Assembly (NCBI GenBank): GCA_023247155.1
Contig: JAHFGZ010000001.1
Span: 10,025 to 20,439, forward strand
From: Candidatus Omnitrophota bacterium
Lineage (GTDB): Bacteria > Omnitrophota > Gorgyraeia > Aquiviventales > Aquiviventaceae
DNA length: 10,415 nucleotides
Direction: 5' to 3'
Program-made: the position numbers and the translations under genes
The notes under the pieces: model-generated
Databases searched by the model: none
The model's input: the letters and a program-made list of their open reading frames with translations, nothing else
Told to the model about the DNA's origin: nothing
Part shown: positions 1-6,288 of the stretch, one piece after another
Position numbering within the stretch: the stretch's first letter is position 1
How the letters are laid out: each line of letters opens with the position of its first letter

Positions 1-2
1 TC

Positions 3-140
3 TACCTGGGGCTGGCGGACGCGCGCCGGACCTTGAGCCGGCGCTATGAGTGCTTCGGCGACCGCTCCGCGATCAGGGCCCAGGCCGTCCAACTGGCGCT
101 GGACTGGCTCCGCCGCTCGCTCCTCACCCGCCACACTTGA
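3..140 (+). CDS. cinA: CinA-like C-terminal (nicotinamide-nucleotide amidase) domain, 5'-truncated
   Basis: This is the last 45 codons of a plus-strand gene that begins outside the window and stops with TGA at 138-140. The frame reads YLGLADARR, then a CFGDR motif, then an amphipathic helix ending in WLRRSLLTRHT. This matches the end of the CinA C-terminal domain (PncC), where a strand of the type VYLALA is followed by a GDR motif and a terminal helix rich in Ala, Leu and Arg. PncC hydrolyses nicotinamide mononucleotide to nicotinate mononucleotide in pyridine nucleotide salvage; full-length CinA often also carries an N-terminal MoaB/MogA-like domain, which cannot be seen here. The gene converges on thpR with only three bases between the two stop codons, so there is no room for a separate terminator. 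The identification rests on a short tail and family memory, so it is probable rather than certain. Confidence 0.68.
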   Translation, partial: YLGLADARRTLSRRYECFGDRSAIRAQAVQLALDWLRRSLLTRHT

Positions 141-143
141 CCA

Positions 144-716
144 TCACCCGCTGATCCCTCCTGTGAGCGGCACGTCGGCGAGCACGGTGTAGCGCGGCCC
201 GCCGGATCCCAGCACGCTCTGGTAGAGGGTGAGGGACGTCACGCGCCAGGGCGCCGGCGGCTGCCAGGCGGTGTCCGTCAGACAGCGCGCGAGCTGCTGA
301 CGGTGGCGGCTTGCGCGCACGCGACCGATCGTCACATGGGCCGCAAACGGGTGGTCCTCTTTCGCGAAGGACAGCGCCGCACCGTCGCGCTCGATCGCCT
401 CCGCCAACCGCTGCACCCGCTCCCGCCCGTCGGCCAATCCCACCCAGAGCACCCGCGGCGCGGTGACGGAGGGAAACGCCCCGAGCGTGTGCGCACTCAG
501 CAGGAACGGCTCCTCCTGCCCGGCGATGCGCCGCAGCAGCGTCTCCATCCCTTCACGCTGGGCGTCGGTGATCTCGCCCAAGAATTTGAGCGTGACGTGC
601 AGGTGATCGGGCGCCACCCACTTCACGTCGGCGCGCGAGGCCGCAAGGTCTTGCTGGAGGCGCCCCAGCGCCTCACGCACCTCCGCAGGCAGCGCGATCG
701 CAATGAACGCCCGCAT
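144..716 (-). CDS. thpR: RNA 2',3'-cyclic phosphodiesterase (2H phosphoesterase)
   Basis: This 190-residue protein belongs to the 2H phosphoesterase superfamily (ThpR/LigT, formerly called 2'-5' RNA ligase). The family opens 2',3'-cyclic phosphates on RNA to 2'-phosphates, and some members join tRNA halves in vitro; the physiological role in bacteria is poorly known. Both signature HxT motifs are present: HVTLK at residues 40-44 and HVTIGR at 127-132, spaced as expected for a two-lobed active site. The N-terminus MRAFIAIALP and the C-terminal TLYQSVL strand are typical of the family, and the length is normal. I chose the ATG at 716 because it gives exactly the family N-terminus; the open frame continues further upstream but there overlaps pgpA. 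It starts eight bases after the pgpA stop and is the last gene of the minus-strand run. Confidence 0.93.
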   Translation of the reverse strand: MRAFIAIALPAEVREALGRLQQDLAASRADVKWVAPDHLHVTLKFLGEITDAQREGMETLLRRIAGQEEPFLLSAHTLGAFPSVTAPRVLWVGLADGRERVQRLAEAIERDGAALSFAKEDHPFAAHVTIGRVRASRHRQQLARCLTDTAWQPPAPWRVTSLTLYQSVLGSGGPRYTVLADVPLTGGISG

Positions 717-724
717 GACTCTCG

Positions 725-1180
725 TCAGCCGCCGGCGAGGCGGGAGAGCGCCCACAGCACCACGATGGCGTAGAGGGCAGCGCCCGCGTCGTCCGCCATG
801 ATACCCCACCCGCCCGGCAGCGTGGCCAGCCGGCGCAGCGGCGGGGGCTTGACGATATCGAAGATCCGGAACAGCACCAGGGCGGCCAGGAGCCACCCCC
901 ATGACCCCACGGTCCACGGGAGCGCGATGACAACGGCCGCCATCCCCCACACCTCGTCCAGAATCACCGCCGGCGGGTCGTGTCGCGCCAGCTGCCGCTC
1001 CGCGCGCGTGCAGATGGACACCGCCCCGACAAACGTCAGGAGGAGGAGCAGCCAGCCGAGCGGGGGCTTGAGCGCCTGCACGGCGAGCCACCCCAACGCG
1101 AGGCCGACCACGCTGCCCCAGGTGCCTGGGGCGAAGCGCACCCGACCTAACCCGCCCAGCGTGGCGATCGCACGGGACAT
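725..1180 (-). CDS. pgpA: Phosphatidylglycerophosphatase A
   Basis: This 151-residue integral membrane protein removes the terminal phosphate of phosphatidylglycerophosphate to give phosphatidylglycerol. Conserved PgpA blocks are all visible: GRVRFAPGTWGS at residues 12-23, DEVWGM at 75-80, FRIFDIVKPPP at 104-114, and GIMADDAGAALYA starting at 126. The acidic residues in these blocks (D75, E76, D108, D130, D131) are candidates for metal and substrate binding, by analogy with the family. Hydrophobic segments at about 24-37, 42-57, 80-104 and 134-147 fit a small multi-span protein. The ATG at 1180 is two bases after the pgsA TAG stop, so expression is probably translationally coupled. The gene before it makes its substrate, which strongly supports the assignment. 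Confidence 0.95.
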   Translation of the reverse strand: MSRAIATLGGLGRVRFAPGTWGSVVGLALGWLAVQALKPPLGWLLLLLTFVGAVSICTRAERQLARHDPPAVILDEVWGMAAVVIALPWTVGSWGWLLAALVLFRIFDIVKPPPLRRLATLPGGWGIMADDAGAALYAIVVLWALSRLAGG

Positions 1181-1182
1181 GG

Positions 1183-1773
1183 CTACGGTCTGGGACCGGC
1201 GACGTCCCGCAGGACGCTCCGATGCCGCCAGAAAAACGCCGCCCCGGAGACGACGGTCAGGATCACGGCGACCCAGAGGCAGCCCAGGACCGCCCCCTGC
1301 ATCAGGGCCTGCGCCCGGCTCGACCGCCACGCCGCGCCGGGGAGCTCCTGGAGGACCAGGACCGCGAGGATCACGACGATCGCGACCATCTGCGACACCG
1401 TCTTCTGCTTGCCCTCGGTCGCCGCCGGCAGGACGAGCCGGCGGCTCGCCACGTAGAACCGGATCCCGGTGATGAGGAACTCCCGCAGGGCGATGAGGAG
1501 CACCATCCAGGCCGGCACCAGGCGCAGCTGCACGAACGCGAGGAACGTCCCCAGGGCCAGCACCTTGTCGGCGATGGGGTCGAGCAGCGCGCCGAGCGGG
1601 GTCGTCTGGCGCCACCGACGGGCCAGGTACCCGTCAAGCCAGTCCGTGAAGCAGGCGAACAGGAACAGCGCCAGCGCAGCCGACCTGGCGGCCCAGCCCG
1701 GCGTGAAGAGGCACGCCATGACGAGGAACGTGAGGACGATCCGGAGGACGGAAAGCTTGGTGGGGAGCGTCAC
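1183..1773 (-). CDS. pgsA: CDP-diacylglycerol--glycerol-3-phosphate 3-phosphatidyltransferase
   Basis: This 196-residue membrane enzyme transfers a phosphatidyl group from CDP-diacylglycerol to glycerol 3-phosphate, the committed step of phosphatidylglycerol and cardiolipin synthesis. The CDP-alcohol phosphotransferase signature is perfect: D44, D47-G48, A51-R52, G61, D65 and D69, in the order DGxxARx8Gx3Dx3D. An N-terminal LSVLRIVLT segment and several long hydrophobic stretches (about 10-40, 71-95, 129-145, 158-176) give the expected multi-span topology. The start is GTG at 1773, directly abutting the rimO stop codon (TGA then GTG with no spacing). A GAGG Shine-Dalgarno-like stretch at 1779-1782 lies five bases upstream. 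The adjacency to rimO on one side and pgpA on the other points to a single operon. Length and motif order are normal for PgsA rather than for phosphatidylserine or cardiolipin synthases. Confidence 0.97.
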   Translation of the reverse strand: MTLPTKLSVLRIVLTFLVMACLFTPGWAARSAALALFLFACFTDWLDGYLARRWRQTTPLGALLDPIADKVLALGTFLAFVQLRLVPAWMVLLIALREFLITGIRFYVASRRLVLPAATEGKQKTVSQMVAIVVILAVLVLQELPGAAWRSSRAQALMQGAVLGCLWVAVILTVVSGAAFFWRHRSVLRDVAGPRP

Positions 1774-3171
1774 TCAGGCCTCAACGACGTGGCCGACGAG
1801 GTCGTACTCGTAGCTGTCGGTGATGCGGACCGGGACGAACGTCCCGGGCGCGAGCGGGGCCCGGCTGCGCACGTAGACCACGCCGTCCACCTCGGGGCAG
1901 TCCGCGCGCGTGCGGCCCACGAACTGCCGCGGGTCGACGGGATCCGGCTCGTCGACGAGGACCTCGCAGGTGCGCCCGACGGCGCGCGCGTTGACCGCCG
2001 CGGCGATCTCCTGCTGCAGCCGCATGAGCCGGTCAAACCGTTCCTGCTTGACGGCGTCCGGCACCTGGTCGGGGAACCGGAACGCCGCGCTGCCCTCCTC
2101 GTGGGAATACGTGAAGGCGCCCAGCCGCTCGAACCGGGCCTCGCGCAGGAACGCGAGCAGCCGCTCAAACGCCGGGTCTGTCTCGCCCGGGAAGCCGACG
2201 ATGATCGAGGTCCGGAGCGCGATGCCCGGGATCTCGGCGCGCAGCGCCCCGATCCGCTCCCGGAGCACCGCCTGGGTGATCCCGCGGTTCATCCGCGCAA
2301 GGACGGCGTCATCGGCGTGCTCGATCGCCATGTCGAGGTACTTGCAGACCACCGGCTCGTCGCGGATCGCCTGGATGAGCTCATCCGAAATGCCGCGCGG
2401 ATGGCAATAGAGGAGGCGGATCCACCGCAGCCCCGCGATCCGGGCCAGGCGCCCGAGCAGCTCAGGCGTGCGCGGGCGGCGGTACAGGTCCACGCCGTAA
2501 TCCGACGTGTCCTGCCCGACGACGATCAGCTCGCGCGCCCCGCGCTCCTCCACGAGCTGCCGCGCCTCCTCCACGACCGCCTCGAGGGGACGGCTGCTCA
2601 GCGGCCCCTTGATCTTCGGGATGACGCAGAAGCTGCAGCCCTTCAGACACCCTTCCGAGATCTTGAGGTAGGCGTAATGGGCCGGGGTCAGGGGGGTGCG
2701 CGCGACGCGCCCCCCGCGGTGGGGCAGCCGGGGACGCGACCGGAGCGACTCGGGGTGCTCGCCGTGCAGGGCGCGCTGCACGACCGTCTCGATGTCCTCG
2801 AACCCGTCCACGCCGACGAAGCCGTCGACGTCCGGCAGCTCCGCGATGAGCTGCTGCTTGAAGCGCTGGACCAGGCACCCCCCGACGACGACCGCCTTCA
2901 CCTTCCCCTGCTTCTTGAGCGCCACCGCCCGGAGGATCGTGTCAATGGATTCCTGGATCGACTCCTGGATGAAGCTGCAGGTGTTGATGAGGACCGTGTC
3001 CGACCCCTCGACGGCGTCCACCACCTGGAACCCGACGCGCTGGAGCCGGCCAAGGTAGAGCTCGGAGTCCACGAGCGTCCTCGGGCAGCCCAGGCTGATC
3101 AGGCTGACGGTCCCGGCGCGGCGGGCCGGGGCGGGGGCGGACCGCGCGGGAAGGGGGGGCGGCGTCGCCAT
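1774..3171 (-). CDS. rimO: Ribosomal protein S12 methylthiotransferase RimO
   Basis: RimO is a radical-SAM enzyme that adds a methylthio group to an aspartate of ribosomal protein S12. The 465-residue protein has the full three-domain plan. The N-terminal UPF0004 domain carries cysteines C29 (SLGCPRTLVDSE), C65 (NTCSFI) and C99 (GGCLVQR), which should hold the auxiliary iron-sulfur cluster. The radical-SAM motif CxxxCxxC is C175, C179, C182 in SEGCLKGCSFC. A TRAM-like domain fills about 400-463. The wording of the first cysteine block, with PRTLVDSE, favours RimO over the tRNA-modifying MiaB. A Pro/Ala-rich stretch of about 20 residues precedes the first domain; I see no better internal start. 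It begins 15 bases after the stop of the RodZ-like gene and abuts pgsA. Confidence 0.96.
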   Translation of the reverse strand: MATPPPLPARSAPAPARRAGTVSLISLGCPRTLVDSELYLGRLQRVGFQVVDAVEGSDTVLINTCSFIQESIQESIDTILRAVALKKQGKVKAVVVGGCLVQRFKQQLIAELPDVDGFVGVDGFEDIETVVQRALHGEHPESLRSRPRLPHRGGRVARTPLTPAHYAYLKISEGCLKGCSFCVIPKIKGPLSSRPLEAVVEEARQLVEERGARELIVVGQDTSDYGVDLYRRPRTPELLGRLARIAGLRWIRLLYCHPRGISDELIQAIRDEPVVCKYLDMAIEHADDAVLARMNRGITQAVLRERIGALRAEIPGIALRTSIIVGFPGETDPAFERLLAFLREARFERLGAFTYSHEEGSAAFRFPDQVPDAVKQERFDRLMRLQQEIAAAVNARAVGRTCEVLVDEPDPVDPRQFVGRTRADCPEVDGVVYVRSRAPLAPGTFVPVRITDSYEYDLVGHVVEA

Positions 3172-3186
3172 GGCGACGGGGACGGA

Positions 3187-3993
3187 TTAGTGTTCGTCCG
3201 GCAAGGGGGTCACGCCGCGGGGCGTGATGAGGATGCGGCCCTTGTGCGCCACCGCGAAGGGGCTGATGGACTGGCCGTTCAGCGACAGCTCCACCTGGGT
3301 GGGGTTGGCGATGATGAGCTCAAACTGTTTCTTGGCGATCCACCGCTCGTTCGCCCCCCGCGGCAGCCGCTGCTGAGTCAGCAGCTTCCCGTCGGCCCGG
3401 ACCCTGATCCAGGTCGTCCGGTGCGCGGTCACGGCCAGCTCCAGCGGCAGCGCCGCCGCCAAGGGCCCCGGCGGCGGGGTCGGCATGGATACCGGTTCGC
3501 GCACCGGGGTCACGCTGGCCAGTGTCGGCGCAACGGGCGTTGCAGCCAGCTTCGCTGGCTCCGCCTTCTTCGCCACCTTCGGGGTCGCCACGGCGGGCAG
3601 CGAGATCCGCGAGAGCCACCGCAGCGGGTTGACGACGATGAGGCCTGCGACCACCCCGGCGATGGCCACCGCCGCGCCGGCCCGCCGCAGCAGCGGCACC
3701 CGGGGCCACTGGAACACGAAGGGAACCGTCGGCGCCGACGGCGGCAGCTCCTCCAGGACCGGGTCGGGCTTCGGCCATGGCACGGCGGCGAGCAGCGGCT
3801 CCGGAGCCAGGCGCAGGAACCTGGCGTAGGTTGTCAGGAACCCCTTGACGTAGATCGGGCTCATCATCTCCTGGAGCCGATCCGCCTCCATCGCCTCCAG
3901 CACCCACGGTTGGATCTTTGTGGCGTTCGTGATGTCGACCAGCGACAAGTTCCGCTCGCTCCGCGTCTGCCGCAGCTGTGCGCCTGGTGTCAT
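3187..3993 (-). CDS. rodZ: RodZ-like helix-turn-helix membrane protein (HTH_25 and DUF4115)
   Basis: This 268-residue protein has the RodZ/YmfM layout. A cytoplasmic HTH_25-type domain at residues 2-70 opens with GAQLRQTRSERNLSLVDI and contains the typical IYVKGFLTTYARFL helix. A Pro-rich stretch follows, then one membrane helix at about 105-121 preceded by RR, then a Pro/Ala/Lys-rich linker (about 130-175) and a C-terminal beta domain resembling DUF4115 (about 180-258, with WIRVRADGKLL and IANPTQVELSLNGQ). RodZ anchors MreB to the membrane and helps set rod shape; its HTH contacts MreB rather than DNA in the studied cases. The ATG at 3993 overlaps the ftsK stop by four bases (ATGA) and has a Shine-Dalgarno-like GGGGGAG at 4002-4008, eight bases upstream. 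mreB is not in the window, so the shape role is family inference. Confidence 0.87.
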   Translation of the reverse strand: MTPGAQLRQTRSERNLSLVDITNATKIQPWVLEAMEADRLQEMMSPIYVKGFLTTYARFLRLAPEPLLAAVPWPKPDPVLEELPPSAPTVPFVFQWPRVPLLRRAGAAVAIAGVVAGLIVVNPLRWLSRISLPAVATPKVAKKAEPAKLAATPVAPTLASVTPVREPVSMPTPPPGPLAAALPLELAVTAHRTTWIRVRADGKLLTQQRLPRGANERWIAKKQFELIIANPTQVELSLNGQSISPFAVAHKGRILITPRGVTPLPDEH

Positions 3994-6281
3994 GCCGTCG
4001 ACTCCCCCTGCTCGCTCGCCTCCCGACTGACCAGAATGTCCCGAGGCCGGCTGCCCTGCGGCGGACCGACCACGCCTTCCTGCTCCATGAGATCCAGGAT
4101 GCGCGCCGCCCGGCCGTAGCCGAGGCGCAGCCGCCGCTGCAGCAGCGACGTGGAGGCCTGGCCGCTCTCCAGGACGATGCGCTTGGCCATGTCGTAGAGC
4201 TCATCCTTCCCCGTCACGAGGGCGCCCTCAGGCGCCCGCGCGCGCTCGGTGAGCCGCTCGTCGTAGGCGGGCGGGCGCTGCTGTTTCACGAACGCCGTGA
4301 TCCGCTCGATCTCCCCGTCGGTGACGAAGGCGCCCTGGGCCCGGATCGGCTTCGCGGTGCCGGGGCGGAGGAACAGGAGGTCCCCGCGGCCGAGCAGCTT
4401 GTCGGCGCCGTTCATGTCGAGGATGGTCCGCGAGTCGACCTTGGAGGCGACCTGGAACGCGAGGCGGGCCGGGAAGTTGGCCTTGATCACGCCGGTGATG
4501 ACGTCCACCGACGGTCGCTGCGTGGCCAGGATGATGTGGATGCCGACGGCGCGCGACAGCTGGGCCAGGCGCGTGATCGCCCCCTCGACATCCTGGGACG
4601 CCACCATCATGAGGTCGGCGAGCTCGTCGATGACGATGACGAGATACGGCAGCGGCCCCTCCACCTCCGCCGGCGGCGCGGCCCCGTCCGGTGCGGCGCC
4701 GCCCGGCGCCTCGTCAGCGGCCGCGTGGGCGGCCGCCGGCATCGGTCCGGCGCCCCGGGAGGCCAGGCGCTTGTTGTAGAGGTCGATGTTGCGCACCCCG
4801 GCCTCCGCGAGCAATTCGTAGCGGCGCTCCATCTCCTCGACCGCCCAGTGCAGCGCCACCGAGGCCTTCTTCGCGTTGGTGACGACCGGGGCGGCCAGGT
4901 GCGGGATCTCGTTGAAGAGGGACAGCTCCACCATCTTCGGATCGATCATCAGGAACCGGACCTGCTCGGGGCTGGCGTGGGTCAGGATGCCGGTGAGCAG
5001 GCTGTTGAGGCAGACCGTCTTGCCGGAGCCGGTGGCGCCGGCGATCAGGAGGTGGGGGCACTCCCGCAGGTCGGTGACGATGGCCTGCCCGGAGACGTCC
5101 TTGCCGATGGGGAGGACGAGCGGGGAGGGGGTGCCGGCGAACTCATGCGCGGTGAGGATCTCCTTCAGGTACACCATCGTCGTGGTCGTGTTCGGCACGT
5201 CCACGCCCACGCGGCCCTTGCCGGGGATCGGGGCCACCACGTGGCAACTGACCGCCTTCAGCACAAGCGCCAGGTCATCGGCCAGCGAGACGATCCTCGT
5301 CAGCTTGACCCCGGGCGCCGGGGTCAGCTCATAGCGCGTGACGGCCGGACCCCGGTCGATGTTGACGACGGTCGCCTCGACCCCGAACTCCCGCAGCGTC
5401 TCCTCGAGGATGCGGGCATTCACCTGGAGGTCCTCGGTGACCTGCCGTTCGGACATCGGGGGCGGCGTCGTCAGGAGGTCGAGCGGCGGCAGCTGGAACC
5501 CGCTCGGGGTGCGGCGTCTGGGCGGCGTGGGAATGGTTTTCAGTTTCGGCGAAACCGTGGACCGGATCCGGACCGGCGGCACGGGCGAGCGGCTCGGCGT
5601 GACCGGCTCCTCGTCAGGCGCGTCCTCAGGGGCGTCCTCGCGTCCCCGCAGCCCGTCCCTGATGCGGGGCGCCCGCAGCGCGGCGGACCCCACCGGCTCC
5701 ACGCTGGCCCCCGCCGTGGCGGGGCGCCGGATCGCCGACGCCACGAGGCTGCCGAGGCGGCGCAGCACGCTGTAGCCGGTCGTCCGCAGCGTCTGGCCGG
5801 ACACGACGAGCCACGAGAGGAGGCCGACGCAGCAGGTCGTCAGCACCGTGCCGACCGCCCCGAGGTAATAGCGGCCCCGGTCGGCCAGCAGAAAGCCCAC
5901 GACCCCGCCGAGGTCCGCCTGGAAGGTCTGGGTGGACCCGGCGAGCGCCAGGAGGGTCCCTCCGCTGCTGAGCAGTCCGACCGTCGCAACCGTGAATGAG
6001 AACCCGTGGAGCTCGGGCGAACCACCCCGCCAGAACCGCCAGGCCCACACCAGACAGAGCAGCGGAACGAGAAAGGAGGCCCACCCAAATCCGCCGCGGC
6101 CGAAGAAGCCGAACCAGACGCCAAGCGTCCCGCCGAGATTCGAGACGGGATGCCGCGGGGGATGGCTGAGGAAGGGGACGTCCTGCGGCGCGTACGTGAG
6201 GAGGCACAGCGCGAGGAACACCCCCGCCGACGCGAGAACGACGCTGCCGACGAGGCGCGCCGTTCCCCGAGGAGACGTCAT
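3990..6281 (-). CDS. ftsK: DNA translocase FtsK/SpoIIIE
   Basis: FtsK is a hexameric ATP-driven DNA pump at the division septum that clears chromosome termini from the closing septum. The 763-residue protein has about four N-terminal membrane helices (roughly 9-30, 53-81, 94-116, 138-161), a Pro/Arg-rich linker (about 185-270), then the motor. Walker A is GATGSGKT at residues 415-422 and Walker B is VIVIDE at 548-553, followed by the family segments ILATQRPSVDVITG and SRTILD. A C-terminal winged-helix gamma domain (about 692-751, with LLQRRLRLGYGRAARILDLME) should read polarity motifs in DNA. One oddity is an Ala/Pro-rich insertion of about 30 residues (509-543) just before Walker B. The start ATG at 6281 lies seven bases after the pnp stop with no clear Shine-Dalgarno sequence, suggesting coupling to pnp translation. 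Confidence 0.96.
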   Translation of the reverse strand: MTSPRGTARLVGSVVLASAGVFLALCLLTYAPQDVPFLSHPPRHPVSNLGGTLGVWFGFFGRGGFGWASFLVPLLCLVWAWRFWRGGSPELHGFSFTVATVGLLSSGGTLLALAGSTQTFQADLGGVVGFLLADRGRYYLGAVGTVLTTCCVGLLSWLVVSGQTLRTTGYSVLRRLGSLVASAIRRPATAGASVEPVGSAALRAPRIRDGLRGREDAPEDAPDEEPVTPSRSPVPPVRIRSTVSPKLKTIPTPPRRRTPSGFQLPPLDLLTTPPPMSERQVTEDLQVNARILEETLREFGVEATVVNIDRGPAVTRYELTPAPGVKLTRIVSLADDLALVLKAVSCHVVAPIPGKGRVGVDVPNTTTTMVYLKEILTAHEFAGTPSPLVLPIGKDVSGQAIVTDLRECPHLLIAGATGSGKTVCLNSLLTGILTHASPEQVRFLMIDPKMVELSLFNEIPHLAAPVVTNAKKASVALHWAVEEMERRYELLAEAGVRNIDLYNKRLASRGAGPMPAAAHAAADEAPGGAAPDGAAPPAEVEGPLPYLVIVIDELADLMMVASQDVEGAITRLAQLSRAVGIHIILATQRPSVDVITGVIKANFPARLAFQVASKVDSRTILDMNGADKLLGRGDLLFLRPGTAKPIRAQGAFVTDGEIERITAFVKQQRPPAYDERLTERARAPEGALVTGKDELYDMAKRIVLESGQASTSLLQRRLRLGYGRAARILDLMEQEGVVGPPQGSRPRDILVSREASEQGESTA

Positions 6282-6288
6282 GGAGCCG

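Noticed and set aside
1222..4119. A 965-codon open frame on the plus strand, opposite pgsA, rimO and the RodZ-like gene
   Set aside because: It lies exactly antisense to well-recognised genes. Its translation is dominated by Arg, Asp, Glu, Pro and His with no domain-like pattern, as expected from the complement of GC-rich coding DNA.
3978..5999. A 673-codon plus-strand open frame opposite ftsK
   Set aside because: It is the same kind of GC-driven shadow; the minus-strand frame is an unambiguous FtsK.
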